NCBI GenBank assembly: GCA_030431095.1
Contig: JAUIJU010000003.1
Coordinates: forward strand, 1 to 64,000
Length of the DNA: 64,000 nt
Direction: 5' to 3'
DNA from: Gammaproteobacteria bacterium
Lineage (GTDB): Bacteria > Pseudomonadota > Gammaproteobacteria > Xanthomonadales > SZUA-36
The notes beneath the pieces are model-generated. The model was not told the DNA's origin, did not search any database, and saw only the letters and a program-made list of their open reading frames with translations. The translations under genes and the position numbers were made by a program. Of the stretch, positions 30,799 to 40,291 are shown piece by piece; within the stretch, counting starts at the first letter, position 1; each line of letters begins with the position of its first letter.

Positions 30799-33489
30799 CT
30801 AGAACGGCAGATCGAGGTCCGGGCGTACCGCCAGCAATTGCTCGCGGAAGGCGTCCTGCACGCGCTTCAGCGCTTCTTCGCTGTCGGCGTCGAAGCGCAG
30901 CACCAGGATGGGGGTGGTGTTGGAGGCGCGCACCAGCCCCCAGCCATCATCGAAATCGGCGCGCAGGCCGTCGATGGTATTGATGCGCGCGCCGGGAAAC
31001 GCCGACTGCTCCCGGAATTGTTCGATGAAGGCGTGGTTTTCGCCCTCTTCCAGCTGCACCTTGAGTTCCGGGGTGCTCACCGAATCCGGCAGGGCGCCCA
31101 GCACTTCCGCCGGGGATGCCTCCTCGGCCGCCAGGATCTCCAGCAGGCGACAGGCGGAGTAAATGCCGCAATCGAATCCGTACCAGCGGTCCTCGAAGAA
31201 AAAGTGACCGCTCATCTCTCCCGCCAGCGGCGCACCGATCTCCTTCATGCGGTTCTTCATCAGCGAGTGGCCGGTCTTGTACATCTCCGGCTCACCGCCG
31301 GCGTCCCGGATGACCTGTTCCAGGTGGCCGGTGCACTTGACGTCGTAAATGATGGTCTCGCCCGGCCGGCGAGACAGTACCTCGCGCGCGAACAGCATCA
31401 TGATCCGGTCGGAATACACGATATTGCCGTCCGGCGTGACCACGCCCAGGCGGTCGGCGTCGCCGTCGAACGCCACGCCCAGGTCCGCCTCGGTGACCCG
31501 CACGGAATCGATCAGGTCCCGCAGGTTTTCCGGCTCGCTGGGGTCGGGATGGTGGTTGGGAAAATCCCCGTCAACCTCTTCGTAGAGAGGAATGACCTCG
31601 GCGCCGATGGCGCGCAGCACCTCGGTGGCGCACACCCCGCCGATGCCGTTGCCACAGTCGGCAACGATCTTTAGTGGACGTTTCATCTTCACGTCGCCGG
31701 CGATGCGATAGCGGTAGGCGGTCAGGGCGTCCTTCTTTTTCACTTCGCCCTGGCCTTCGTGCAGGTTCCCGGTGCGGATGCGCTCGAACAACCCGAAGAT
31801 GTCGTCCTCGGCCAGGGTGCGGCCGCCAACCATGATCTTGAAGCCGTTGTAATCCGGCGGATTGTGGCTGCCGGTCACCATGACGCCGGTGCCCTTGCTG
31901 AGTTCGAAAGCGGCAAAGTACAGCACCCCGGTGGGCACAGCGCCGATGTTGATGACGTCACAACCGGCGGCGGCGATGCCCTTGACCAGGCCGTCGACCA
32001 GGTCGGGGCCGGAATGGCGACCATCCCGGCCCACCACCACCGGGCCGGCGATGCTGTCTACCGCCTGGCTGCCCACGGCCTGGCCGATCTGGAAGGCAAT
32101 CCCGTGGTCCAGTGTCTTGCCGACCACGCCACGAATGTCATAGGCGCGAAAAATCTCGCTGCGCAGGCGCACGCTGCCGGCGGTCGACGGTGCGGATGTC
32201 GTCGGGGGAGCCGGTGGGTCGGCGGGCGCGCGCAGGGACGGCGGCGTCTCGTCTCCGGCGTCCACGGTCGCGCCAGGCGTCACCGCCACGGGCGATGGCG
32301 CAGGCGTATCGGCCGCTTCACCGAGCGAGCGGAACGACGGGGGCAATTCCTCTTCATCCAGGGTTGCCGGCTGGGAAATACGCCCGATCAACGGGTCGAC
32401 CGGACGCTCGTCAAAGTCGGGTGGGCGGGTGGGCCGGCCGGTGCGGGCGGGGCTTTCCGGGGCCTGCGGTTCCTGCACCGATGAGGGGGATTCGACGGTC
32501 GCGCCGGGTTGCGGCTTTGACACCGCATTCGGCCCTGATGCGATCGGCGCCAGGGTCGGCTCGCGCTTTGCTTCCGCCAGGGTCGGCGGCGCGGTGCCGC
32601 GCGACGGACGTTCTCGTTGGGTGACGAAACGCTCCGGCATGGTCTCCGCGGCAGGCCGGTCGCGCATCTGGACGCGGTGGCGATACAGCGCCAGCGCCAG
32701 CAGGAGCATGCCGAGCAGCAACAGCACGGTTTGCTCCGTGACGCCGATGATGCCGGCTTCACGGTTGGCCGGATAGACCACCTGCAACATCGAGTTCGGT
32801 ACTTCGATACGGCGAGCTCCGTAACCCGCCGGCAGGCCGTCACCGATCTCCTTCAGCCTGGCCGGCGCGTTGGCGCCGGCGCCGTGCTCGAGCGCGATGT
32901 AGCCGATTGCAGGGTCCGGTACGTTGAACAGGTTCAGCAGGTAAGACGGATCCAGGTAGGCCAGCAGGTAGCCCTTCTCCTGCACCGCGCGTCCGATGGT
33001 CGACGCGCCGGCCACGTAGCTCAGGCCGCCATCGCTGACGAATTGCACCGGGGACAGCTCGTCCTCGCGCGCCGCGGCCATCATGTCGAGCAGGATGAAA
33101 CCGTTGTCGCCCATGCTGTCGAGCGACGTCATGTACACGTCGGTGCCATACACGTGCACGTCGGTGACCTCGGGAATCATGCGCCGCATCTCGGCCAGCA
33201 GCGAAGCCGACAACGCGTCGCCCTCGCGGACCTGTTCGGCCATGAGCTGCACCGAGTCGCTGCGCAGCATCTCGCGCACCTCGGTGATCACGCGCGACAG
33301 CTGGTTCGCCGCCTGGCGGGCCTGCTGCCGGGCCTCGGTGCCCTGCGACGCCTCGCTGCTGCCGCCGAGCATGGACCAGATCGCCACGGCGATGATGATC
33401 ACGCCGGCCAGGAGATAGGGCCACGGAGCGGCCAGGACGCTGTTGGAGGCTGTCCTGACGCGCGTGATGTCGGCGAGGGTCCTGGCCAT
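30799..33489 (-). CDS. algC: Phosphomannomutase/phosphoglucomutase with N-terminal membrane sensor-like extension
   Basis: The protein has 896 residues. The C-terminal 455 residues are a complete alpha-D-phosphohexomutase: start RSEIFRAYDIRGVVG, phosphoserine motif TGSHNPPDYNG (Ser541), metal loop DGDADR and sugar loop GEMSGH. It interconverts 6-phosphate and 1-phosphate of mannose or glucose for LPS and exopolysaccharide precursors. Before it lie transmembrane helix 1 (21-41), a predicted periplasmic domain of about 200 residues, helix 2 (251-270) and a Pro-rich linker (about 272-440). Pseudomonas AlgC has a comparable long form next to dut. The ATG at 33489 lies 2 nt after the dut stop. Confidence 0.92.
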   Translation of the reverse strand: MARTLADITRVRTASNSVLAAPWPYLLAGVIIIAVAIWSMLGGSSEASQGTEARQQARQAANQLSRVITEVREMLRSDSVQLMAEQVREGDALSASLLAEMRRMIPEVTDVHVYGTDVYMTSLDSMGDNGFILLDMMAAAREDELSPVQFVSDGGLSYVAGASTIGRAVQEKGYLLAYLDPSYLLNLFNVPDPAIGYIALEHGAGANAPARLKEIGDGLPAGYGARRIEVPNSMLQVVYPANREAGIIGVTEQTVLLLLGMLLLALALYRHRVQMRDRPAAETMPERFVTQRERPSRGTAPPTLAEAKREPTLAPIASGPNAVSKPQPGATVESPSSVQEPQAPESPARTGRPTRPPDFDERPVDPLIGRISQPATLDEEELPPSFRSLGEAADTPAPSPVAVTPGATVDAGDETPPSLRAPADPPAPPTTSAPSTAGSVRLRSEIFRAYDIRGVVGKTLDHGIAFQIGQAVGSQAVDSIAGPVVVGRDGRHSGPDLVDGLVKGIAAAGCDVINIGAVPTGVLYFAAFELSKGTGVMVTGSHNPPDYNGFKIMVGGRTLAEDDIFGLFERIRTGNLHEGQGEVKKKDALTAYRYRIAGDVKMKRPLKIVADCGNGIGGVCATEVLRAIGAEVIPLYEEVDGDFPNHHPDPSEPENLRDLIDSVRVTEADLGVAFDGDADRLGVVTPDGNIVYSDRIMMLFAREVLSRRPGETIIYDVKCTGHLEQVIRDAGGEPEMYKTGHSLMKNRMKEIGAPLAGEMSGHFFFEDRWYGFDCGIYSACRLLEILAAEEASPAEVLGALPDSVSTPELKVQLEEGENHAFIEQFREQSAFPGARINTIDGLRADFDDGWGLVRASNTTPILVLRFDADSEEALKRVQDAFREQLLAVRPDLDLPF

Positions 33490-33491
33490 GG

Positions 33492-33965
33492 TCAGGCCTC
33501 GCCCGTGTGGCCGAACCCGCCGGCGCCGCGCGCCGTGGCCTCGAAGTCGTCCACCACGTCCCACTGCGCCGTGACCACGGGCAGGAATACCAGCTGCGCG
33601 ATGCGCGCCCCGGGCTCGATGGTGAAAGCCGTGCTGGATCGGTTCCAGCAGGACACGAAGACCTGTCCCTGGTAGTCGCTGTCGATCAGCCCCACCAGGT
33701 TGCCCAGCACCAGGCCGTGTTTGTGGCCCAGCCCCGAGCGCGGCAGGATCACGGCGGCCAGGCCGGCGTCTCCCATGTGCATGGCGAAGCCGGTGGGAAT
33801 CAGTTCGGTGACGCCGGGCGCGATGGTCAGTGGCTCATCCACCATGGCGCGCAGGTCCATGCCTGCCGAGCCGTCGGTGGAATAGTCGGGCAGGGGAAAC
33901 TCCGTGCCCAGCCGCGCGTCCAGGACGCGCAGGCGAACACGCGCATTGTCAGGTCTCCCCGCCAT
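33492..33965 (-). CDS. dut: dUTP diphosphatase
   Basis: The 157-residue trimeric dUTPase has all five motifs: GSAGMDLRA (I), PRSGLG (II), [11 protein letters not shown] (III), [10 protein letters not shown] (IV) and GAGGFGHTG (V). It hydrolyses dUTP to dUMP, keeping uracil out of DNA. AGGGGA lies upstream of the ATG. It is co-transcribed with algC. Confidence 0.97.
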   Translation of the reverse strand: MAGRPDNARVRLRVLDARLGTEFPLPDYSTDGSAGMDLRAMVDEPLTIAPGVTELIPTGFAMHMGDAGLAAVILPRSGLGHKHGLVLGNLVGLIDSDYQGQVFVSCWNRSSTAFTIEPGARIAQLVFLPVVTAQWDVVDDFEATARGAGGFGHTGEA

Positions 33966-34177
33966 GGCTCCCCTGCGTTGTTGAATGTCTCAGCAACTTA
34001 CATACCGTCCCTGGTACCCGGGATCGTGGCAGATCCGGATGTCAGATGGTCAATCTCCCTGGGTAACTACTATACCAAGGCCGGACGGCCTGACACCCCC
34101 TTTTTTGCGAAATGTCCCACGCAGACGCGGGCGAGTCGCCCCTGTCTGGCGTCAACCGGGCCCCGCAGACTGGTGCC

Positions 34178-34870
34178 ATGAGCAAGCCAACAACGCCAAC
34201 CGCACCGGATGCGGCCGCTGCGAACACGCCACCGGCGGACCCCTGCCCTTCGCCGGGACGCGACACCAGCCCGGACGCGGAACTGCTGGCCGACCTGCTG
34301 TATCCGGCCCTGGGCCCCGCGGCCCGGGAAATCGCCGCCGCGGGGCTGGCGAGGGCCGGCGGTCTGCGTCACCTGTTCGACCCGCCCTACGGCGTGCTGG
34401 ACACACTGCCCGGCTGGGACGCGCGCTGCGCGCGCAGCCTGCACGCCGCGCGCGAACTGGTACGGCGCCAACTCGAGGAACGCCTCAACCGAGGGCGGGC
34501 ACTGACCAGCCCGGCGGATACCGTGGCCTATTTGCGGTCTGCCCTGCGTGACCGACGACGCGAGGTGTTCGCCTGCCTGTTCCTGGACACGCGCCACCGC
34601 GTGATCCGCTGCGAGGAGCTGTTCAAGGGCTCCATCGACGGCGCCTGCGTGTACCCCCGGGTGGTGGCCGAAAAGGCGCTGCTGCTGGGCGCGGCGGCGG
34701 TCATCGTGGCGCACAATCACCCCTCTGGCGTGTCGGAACCCAGCCTGGCCGACCAGGCGATCACGCGACGGCTGAAAGACGCCCTGCAACTGCTGGAAAT
34801 CCGCCTGCTGGACCATTTCGTAATCGGCGACGGCGAGCCGGTCTCGATGGCCTCGCGGGGCATGGTGTGA
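34178..34870 (+). CDS. radC: RadC/JAMM-domain protein
   Basis: The 230-residue protein (252 if the track start at 34112 is used; neither start has a convincing ribosome-binding site) has a helix-hairpin-helix-like N-terminus ([15 protein letters not shown]) and a C-terminal RadC domain with the metalloprotease-fold motif HNHPSG followed by the conserved Asp (SLADQAIT). The older link to DNA repair is not well supported; its biochemical role is unknown. It is followed by the rpmBG promoter and is divergent from dut. Confidence 0.9.
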   Translation: MSKPTTPTAPDAAAANTPPADPCPSPGRDTSPDAELLADLLYPALGPAAREIAAAGLARAGGLRHLFDPPYGVLDTLPGWDARCARSLHAARELVRRQLEERLNRGRALTSPADTVAYLRSALRDRRREVFACLFLDTRHRVIRCEELFKGSIDGACVYPRVVAEKALLLGAAAVIVAHNHPSGVSEPSLADQAITRRLKDALQLLEIRLLDHFVIGDGEPVSMASRGMV

Positions 34871-34895
34871 CGCACGTGGATCACGCAGGAAATCC

Positions 34896-34924
34896 TTGCA
34901 TCACGGGGCGAAATTGGTTATAAA
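34896..34924 (+). promoter_or_regulatory. Promoter of rpmB-rpmG
   Basis: TTGCAT (-35), an exact 17-nt spacer and TATAAA (-10, five of six) are seen in the gap after radC, placing the start about 30 nt before rpmB. It fits a strong housekeeping promoter for ribosomal proteins. Confidence 0.6.
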
Positions 34925-34964
34925 GTGCGGCTCTTTTTTGCGCCAGTACGTACGGGAACGTCCC

Positions 34965-35201
34965 ATGTCCAGAATCTGTCAGGTCACCGGCAAAAAACCG
35001 ATGACCGGTAACAACGTGTCTCACTCCAACGTGAAGACCAAGCGCCGCTTCCTGCCCAACCTCCACACCCATCGTTTCTGGGTGGAGAGCGAAAACCGTT
35101 GGGTGAAGCTCCGTGTGTCCACCAAGGGTCTGCGCATCATCGACAAGAAAGGCATCGACGCCGTCCTGTCCGATCTGCGCGCCCGCGGCGAAAACGTCTG
35201 A
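34965..35201 (+). CDS. rpmB: 50S ribosomal protein L28
   Basis: The 78-residue protein begins [20 protein letters not shown] and contains [12 protein letters not shown], diagnostic of bacterial L28. The track starts at 34896, inside the promoter; the ATG at 34965 gives the exact family length. It is followed 14 nt later by rpmG, the usual pair. Confidence 0.97.
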   Translation: MSRICQVTGKKPMTGNNVSHSNVKTKRRFLPNLHTHRFWVESENRWVKLRVSTKGLRIIDKKGIDAVLSDLRARGENV

Positions 35202-35215
35202 CGGAGGTCCATCCG

Positions 35216-35383
35216 ATGGCCAAGTCCAACCGTGAAAAAATCCGCCTGGTGTCCACCGCCGACACCGGTCACTTCTACACCACCGACAAGAACAAGAAGA
35301 CCATGCCGGGCAAGATGGAGATCAAGAAGTACGATCCCGTCGTGCGCAAGCACGTGGTCTACAAGGAAGCGAAGATCAAGTAA
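35216..35383 (+). CDS. rpmG: 50S ribosomal protein L33
   Basis: The 55-residue protein [20 protein letters not shown]... ends in the typical [16 protein letters not shown] lies 8 nt before the ATG; the longer track ORF start is in the rpmB gene. This form lacks the zinc-binding cysteines of the C+ type. It is the last gene before the terminator. Confidence 0.96.
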   Translation: MAKSNREKIRLVSTADTGHFYTTDKNKKTMPGKMEIKKYDPVVRKHVVYKEAKIK

Positions 35384-35459
35384 AACGCGACCGCGTTTTA
35401 CCTGACCCGGATTCAGTCCTGGGTCCCGCCAAAGACCGGCTGATCTGCTCCTGAGAATG

Positions 35460-35490
35460 GAAAAAACCCGCCCACCGGCGGGTTTTTTTT
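35460..35490. terminator. Bidirectional terminator between rpmG and hydantoinase gene
   Basis: ACCCGCC-CACC-GGCGGGT, a 7-bp stem, is flanked by six A on the left and eight T on the right. It ends the rpmBG transcript on plus and the 35496 gene on minus. Confidence 0.9.
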
Positions 35491-35495
35491 GCCCA

Positions 35496-37514
35496 TCATT
35501 CCCCTTCCCTGCTCAACACCAGGTTGCCGCAGGAATCGAGCCGGGCTTCCCAGCCGGGCGCCACCCAGGCCGTGGCGGCGCGATCGGTGATGATGCACGG
35601 GCCCGGCACGGCCTGGTCCGCCGCCAGCGCATCGCGCTCCCGTACCGGCACCTGGCAGCGCAACTCGGTCATGAACACCCGGCGCGACTCGCCGTTTACG
35701 GCCCGCGGGCGGTGACGCTCCTGCGCCGCCAGCAGCGCCGGGGCGCGGGTGGACAGGCGCAGGTTGACCAGTTCCACCGACCGCTGCAGGCGGTGCCCGC
35801 TGGCCTGCTCGTGGGCCGCATGAAAGGCTTCCGTCATGCGTGGCGCGAGTGCCTCGCCGGCGTCGACATCCAGCACGATGCCCGCGCTCTGTCCGCTGTA
35901 GCGCAGTTCCAGCCGGCGGCGGTGGCGCAGCCGGCCCGCATCGACGCCCTCGGCCACCAGTTCCGCCGCCGCCTGCGCCTCGAGCTCAGCGAAGGCGGTT
36001 TCCAGGGCCGTCTCGTCCTGGCCCGCCAGCGGCGCCAGCACCGCCCGGGACAGGTCGCGCCCGGGCTCGGAAGCGAGCATGCCGTGGGCCGACAACACCC
36101 CGGCCAGGGCCGGCAACACCACGGTCCGCATGCCCAGCAGTTCGGCCAGTTCACAGGCGTGCAGGCCGCCGGCGCCGCCGAAACACAGCAGGGCGTCGTC
36201 ACGTGGATCGTGCCCGCGCTCCACCGATATCACGCGCAGGGCGCGCGCCATGTGCTCGTTGGCCAGGCGCAGCACGCCGCGGGCGGCTTCCTGGCGCCGG
36301 CAGCCCAGGTCGCGGGCCAGGCGGTCCATGGCGGCATTGGCCGCCTCCGTGTCCAGCGGCAGATAGCCACCCAGCAGGGTGTCCGGGGGCAGGCGGCCCA
36401 GCACCAGGTTGGCGTCGGTGACCGTTACCGCCTGGCCACCCTGCCCGTAGCAGGCCGGCCCCGGATCCGCGCCGGCCGATTCCGGGCCGACCAGCAGCAT
36501 GCCGCCGGCGTCCACCCGGGCCACGGAACCGCCGCCGGCGCCGATGGTGTGGATGTCCACGCTGCTGATGGTCAGCGGCCAGCCGGCGATGTTCGAATCG
36601 TTGGTCAGGGGAATCTCGCCGTCGAGCAGGGACACATCGGTGGAGGTGCCGCCCATGTCCAGGGTCAACAGGCGTGACCGACCGGTCACCTTGCCGACCA
36701 GGCGGGCCGCGGCGATACCGCCCGCGGGACCGGACAGCAACAGGCGCACCGCATGGTCCGAGGCCTGGTCCGCGGCCACCGTGGTGCCCGAGCTTTGCAT
36801 CACCGAGATGCGCGCCTGCGGCAACCCCTCCGCCAGGCGACGCAGGTAGCGGCGGATCACCGGACCCACGGCGGCGTTCAGCCAGGTGGCGATGCCGCGT
36901 TCGTATTCGCGGACTTCGGGCAGCACCTCGCTGGACAGGCTGACGAACAGCTCGTCGCCCAGGGCTTTGGCGATGCGCGCCTCCTCCTCCGGGCACAGGA
37001 AGGAAAACAGCAGGTTGACCGCCACCGACTCCACGCCCAGCGTCGCAACCCGTTCCGCGAGCGCCTGCAGCTGTGCGTCCGTCGCGCGCGCCAGCAACTC
37101 GCCGCCGGCGTCGCAGCGCGTGGCCACCTCCAGGCAGTGCGAGGACGGCACCGGCGGCGCCTCGGCCGGCTGTTCCAGTGCATACACTTCGCGCCGGTTC
37201 TGGCGCGCCAGGGCAAGGATGTCGCCGAAGCCCTCGCTGGTCACGTAGGCCACGGTTGCGCCCTTGTTCTCCAGCACCGCGTTGGTGCCCACCGTGGTGC
37301 CGTGGATGACCTGCACCGGTTCCTGGTGGAGCCCGAGCCGACGCAGTCCTTCGACGATGGCGCGCGAGGGGTCGTCCGGCGTGGACAGCACCTTGCCGTG
37401 CTGCAGCCGACCGTCCTTCCAGGCCACGATGTCGGTGAAAGTGCCACCGGTGTCGACCCCGACCAGGATGGCGGGGCGGTCGCTGTCCCCGTTGTTGGGG
37501 GCGTCTGGGCTCAT
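35496..37514 (-). CDS. Hydantoinase/oxoprolinase family protein, subunit A-like
   Basis: The 672-residue protein belongs to the HyuA/5-oxoprolinase/acetone carboxylase ATPase family. The N-terminal actin-fold nucleotide-binding motif VGVDTGGTFTDIV is at residues 18-30, then HGTTVGTNAVLENKG, LLSGPAGGIAAARL and LTLDMGGTSTDVSL. It is an ATP-dependent amidohydrolase of N-methylhydantoin, 5-oxoproline or a related cyclic amide. A HyuB-like partner, normally adjacent, is not in the window, so the substrate is open. It is divergent from mutM. Confidence 0.88.
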   Translation of the reverse strand: MSPDAPNNGDSDRPAILVGVDTGGTFTDIVAWKDGRLQHGKVLSTPDDPSRAIVEGLRRLGLHQEPVQVIHGTTVGTNAVLENKGATVAYVTSEGFGDILALARQNRREVYALEQPAEAPPVPSSHCLEVATRCDAGGELLARATDAQLQALAERVATLGVESVAVNLLFSFLCPEEEARIAKALGDELFVSLSSEVLPEVREYERGIATWLNAAVGPVIRRYLRRLAEGLPQARISVMQSSGTTVAADQASDHAVRLLLSGPAGGIAAARLVGKVTGRSRLLTLDMGGTSTDVSLLDGEIPLTNDSNIAGWPLTISSVDIHTIGAGGGSVARVDAGGMLLVGPESAGADPGPACYGQGGQAVTVTDANLVLGRLPPDTLLGGYLPLDTEAANAAMDRLARDLGCRRQEAARGVLRLANEHMARALRVISVERGHDPRDDALLCFGGAGGLHACELAELLGMRTVVLPALAGVLSAHGMLASEPGRDLSRAVLAPLAGQDETALETAFAELEAQAAAELVAEGVDAGRLRHRRRLELRYSGQSAGIVLDVDAGEALAPRMTEAFHAAHEQASGHRLQRSVELVNLRLSTRAPALLAAQERHRPRAVNGESRRVFMTELRCQVPVRERDALAADQAVPGPCIITDRAATAWVAPGWEARLDSCGNLVLSREGE

Positions 37515-37583
37515 GGGGTGTTCCGGTGACTGGGTCGGGGCAGGCGCCTATTGTAGAGTTGCATCCCGTCACGGAAACACCCC

Positions 37584-38396
37584 ATGCCCGAGCTGCCCGA
37601 AGTCGAAACCACCCTGCGGGGCATAAGCCCCTGGCTGCAGGACCAGACCCTGCGCGCCGTCGAGGTGCGCGAGCCGCGCCTGCGCTGGCCGGTGCCCGAG
37701 GCGGTGCAGGGCGCCGTGGGCGCACGCATCACCGGCCTGCGCCGGCGCGCCAAGTACCTGTTGCTGGACACCGATGCCGGCGGCGAACTGCTGGTGCACC
37801 TGGGCATGTCGGGCTCGCTGCGCGTGGTGACGGACGGCGCGCCGCCGCGCAAGCACGATCACTTCGACCTGGTGACCGACCGCGCCGTGATCCGCTACAA
37901 CGATCCACGCCGTTTCGGCGCCTTCCTGTGGGTGACGCCACCCAGCGAGACGCACGAACTGTTGCGTCACCTGGGCCCCGAACCGCTGGGCGAGGCCTTC
38001 GACGGCGAGGGCCTGTACACGCGCTCGCGTGGCCGGCGCGGCGCGGTGAAAAACTTCATCATGGATGGGCGCGTGGTGGTCGGCGTGGGCAACATCTATG
38101 CCTCCGAGGCGCTGTTCATGGCGGGCATCCACCCCGCGCGCGCCGCCGGGCGGGTGTCGCTCGAGCGTTACCGCTCGCTGGCCGCGGCCATTCGCGAGGT
38201 TTTGCAGCGGGCCATCGCCCAGGGCGGCACCACGCTGCGCGACTACGTCAACAGCGACGGGGCGCCGGGCTACTTCGCGCTGGACCTGCAGGTGTACGGA
38301 CGCGAGAGCAAGGCCTGCTTCCAGTGTGGCGCGCCGGTGCGCCAGAAGGTGATCGGTCAGCGCTCGAGCTTCTACTGCGCGCGCTGCCAGCGCTGA
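37584..38396 (+). CDS. mutM: Formamidopyrimidine-DNA glycosylase
   Basis: This 270-residue base-excision repair enzyme removes 8-oxoguanine and FaPy lesions. The catalytic N-terminus MPELPEVETTLRG (Pro2, Glu3) is present. The helix-two-turns-helix domain and the C-terminal zinc finger (CFQCG...CARC) are complete. An N/K lysine lies in GRRAKYLLL. Length is exactly that of the family. Confidence 0.97.
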   Translation: MPELPEVETTLRGISPWLQDQTLRAVEVREPRLRWPVPEAVQGAVGARITGLRRRAKYLLLDTDAGGELLVHLGMSGSLRVVTDGAPPRKHDHFDLVTDRAVIRYNDPRRFGAFLWVTPPSETHELLRHLGPEPLGEAFDGEGLYTRSRGRRGAVKNFIMDGRVVVGVGNIYASEALFMAGIHPARAAGRVSLERYRSLAAAIREVLQRAIAQGGTTLRDYVNSDGAPGYFALDLQVYGRESKACFQCGAPVRQKVIGQRSSFYCARCQR

Positions 38397-38402
38397 GCGA
38401 CT

Positions 38403-38609
38403 TCAGCCGCCGTCGCCGTCCAGCGCTTCTTCCATGCGGCGCTTGTGCGCTTCCGCCTGCTCCAGGTACTCATCCTCGTAGGCCTCGGCCTCCTGCAGCT
38501 TGCTGACCGGTTCGGCGATGAAGGTTTCTTCCAGGGGAACGGGTTCGGGATCCGGCATGAAGTACCAGACCGCCAGGAGCACCACGACAAGGATCAGCAG
38601 CCAGCGCAT
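38403..38609 (-). CDS. Small single-pass membrane protein
   Basis: The 68-residue protein MRWLLILVVVLLAVWYFMP has one N-terminal transmembrane helix followed by an acidic, Glu-rich helical tail with coiled-coil tendency (EAEAYEDEYLEQAEAHKRRMEEAL). I do not recognise the family. It ends 6 nt from mutM, convergent, and lies downstream of tdk on the same strand. It could be real because its codon use and hydrophobic profile are coherent. Confidence 0.6.
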   Translation of the reverse strand: MRWLLILVVVLLAVWYFMPDPEPVPLEETFIAEPVSKLQEAEAYEDEYLEQAEAHKRRMEEALDGDGG

Positions 38610-38700
38610 GAAGTCAGGATAGGCCCGCCCCGGGCGGTGCGCAAACGACCCGGTCAGCAGCAGATCACGTGAAAGCAGGCCCTGTCGACCGGGTCCGGCA

Positions 38701-39345
38701 TCAGAGCAGCTCGTCCGGGGTCGGCGGGAGGCCCTCCTCGGGCGGGTCGATGAACTTCACCCGCTTGCCGCCGCTGAACACGGCCTTGAATTCCTTGCGG
38801 CTGACCGAGACGTAGCGGTCATTGCCGCCGATCTCCACCTGCGAGCCTTCGCGCAGGGCGTAGCCGTTCTCGTCCACGCGCACCACCATGGTGGCCTTGC
38901 GGCCGGTGTGGCAGATGGTTTTGAGCTCCTCCAGCTCGTCGGCCCAGGCCAGCAGGTGCTTGCTGCCCTCGAACAGTTCGCCCTGGAAGTCCGTGCGCAG
39001 GCCGAAGCACAGCACCGGGATGCCCAGCTGGTCCACCACCTCGCTGAGCTGGTAGACCTGGTCGCGGCTCAGGAACTGGGCCTCGTCGACCAGCACGCAG
39101 TGAATGTTGCGTTCTTCCAGCTCGTCGCGCGTTCGCGCCAGCAGGTCGGTGGCGCCATCGAAGGTCAGGGCCTCCGCCTCCAGGCCGATGCGCGAACGGA
39201 TCACGCCCACGCGGTAACGGTCATCCAGGCGCGGGGTAAACAGCAGTGGGGTCATGCCGCGCTCGCGGTAGTTCCACGCCGACTGCAGCAGCACGGTGGT
39301 TTTGCCGGCGTTCATCGCCGAGTAGTTGAAGTAGAGCTTGGCCAT
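38701..39345 (-). CDS. tdk: Thymidine kinase, lacking most zinc ligands
   Basis: The 214-residue class II thymidine kinase salvages thymidine. The P-loop SAMNAGKTT and the lasso-region [11 protein letters not shown] are clear. E. coli Tdk binds zinc with TICFC and YVSVCRKH; here these read TICHT and YVSVSRKEF, so three of four ligands are replaced and only the first cysteine remains. The reading frame is intact and the rest well conserved, so the protein is presumably functional without zinc. The gene precedes the acyltransferase gene. Confidence 0.93.
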   Translation of the reverse strand: MAKLYFNYSAMNAGKTTVLLQSAWNYRERGMTPLLFTPRLDDRYRVGVIRSRIGLEAEALTFDGATDLLARTRDELEERNIHCVLVDEAQFLSRDQVYQLSEVVDQLGIPVLCFGLRTDFQGELFEGSKHLLAWADELEELKTICHTGRKATMVVRVDENGYALREGSQVEIGGNDRYVSVSRKEFKAVFSGGKRVKFIDPPEEGLPPTPDELL

Positions 39346-39394
39346 CAGGATTCAGTCGTCACCGGTGTCATCATCGGGCAAGGCGGAGCGGCAT

Positions 39395-40279
39395 TCAATC
39401 GCCTCCGGCCAGCACCGGCTCGGCGGTCAGCCAAAGCTGCCACTGGGCGGAATCACTGGCCAGGGCCTCGTCGAGAAAGGCCTCCATGCGTGTCAGCGCC
39501 TGGTCGCAATCCGTCACGGGTTCGGCCGGCGTGACCTCCAGGCGTCTACGGCCAAGCGTGGCGTCCCAGCGCATGACGAACAGGCTGGCCGGCGCGCCAT
39601 GATCCACGACCATCTGCAGACCGCGCGGGTCGATCGGCAGGGCCTGGCCGCGCAGCCGCAACCGCGTGCCGCAGGGGCGCTCGGCCGGCGCGTCGAGCAG
39701 CAGCACCAGGGCGCCGCCGGGCTGGTCCAGCGCGGCGGCGACCGCGTCGCGTCCGCCGGGTACGCGAATCTCACCGCCACGGCACACCTTGCGCAGGTAG
39801 GCCACGCGCCAGCGCAGGTAGGCGTGGAATACGGGGGCGCCCCGCCGGGCGGCGTCCGGAACGTCCCGAAACACGAACCGCGGCGCCCAGCCGGCTGCCG
39901 CCAGGCAACGCAGGAACAGCGTGCCGGGACCCAGGTGGGTGCCCAGCATGACCACGGTGCCGGCCTCGGGCCAGGCCTCGGGACCGCTGACCAGCGCGCG
40001 CGCGATGCGCCGGTCGGAACTGAAATGCCCGTGCCAGGTGTCGACGGCGTCCAGGAACTGCACCAGGCGGAAGGTGGTCTTCCAGGCCTCAGGGTCCGCC
40101 ACGGGGGCCACCCGGCTCACGTTGGCCAGTGCATTGGCGGCATGGGCGCGAAAGAACCAGCCGCGCCGCGCCATCACGCGCGCCACCGCGTTGGCCGCGC
40201 GGGCGGGCAACACGAAACACAGCAGCGGCAGCAGCCAGTAGGCCAGCAGGTCGGCGCCTTGGCGCAGTAACCAGCGCAT
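39395..40279 (-). CDS. LpxL-like lysophospholipid/lipid A acyltransferase family protein
   Basis: The 294-residue protein has an N-terminal membrane segment (DLLAYWLLPLLCFVLPARAA) and the fold pattern of the LpxL/LpxM/HtrB family. The usual catalytic HX4(D/E) motif in a LGxHxGNWE context is represented by LGTHLGPGT, where the acidic residue is missing. It may therefore be a divergent acyltransferase or an inactive relative. It follows a methyltransferase gene on the same strand by 12 nt, suggesting a shared role in envelope glycolipid or polysaccharide modification. Confidence 0.7.
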   Translation of the reverse strand: MRWLLRQGADLLAYWLLPLLCFVLPARAANAVARVMARRGWFFRAHAANALANVSRVAPVADPEAWKTTFRLVQFLDAVDTWHGHFSSDRRIARALVSGPEAWPEAGTVVMLGTHLGPGTLFLRCLAAAGWAPRFVFRDVPDAARRGAPVFHAYLRWRVAYLRKVCRGGEIRVPGGRDAVAAALDQPGGALVLLLDAPAERPCGTRLRLRGQALPIDPRGLQMVVDHGAPASLFVMRWDATLGRRRLEVTPAEPVTDCDQALTRMEAFLDEALASDSAQWQLWLTAEPVLAGGD

Positions 40280-40291
40280 GACGGGCCGGGC

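Noticed and set aside
36199-37725. 508-residue minus-strand ORF
   Set aside because: Out-of-frame reading of the hydantoinase gene with Arg/Gly/Pro-rich composition.
38660-38675. Possible parS site (CACGTGAAA)
   Set aside because: Only about 10 of 16 bases match TGTTTCACGTGAAACA; no other candidate near parAB.
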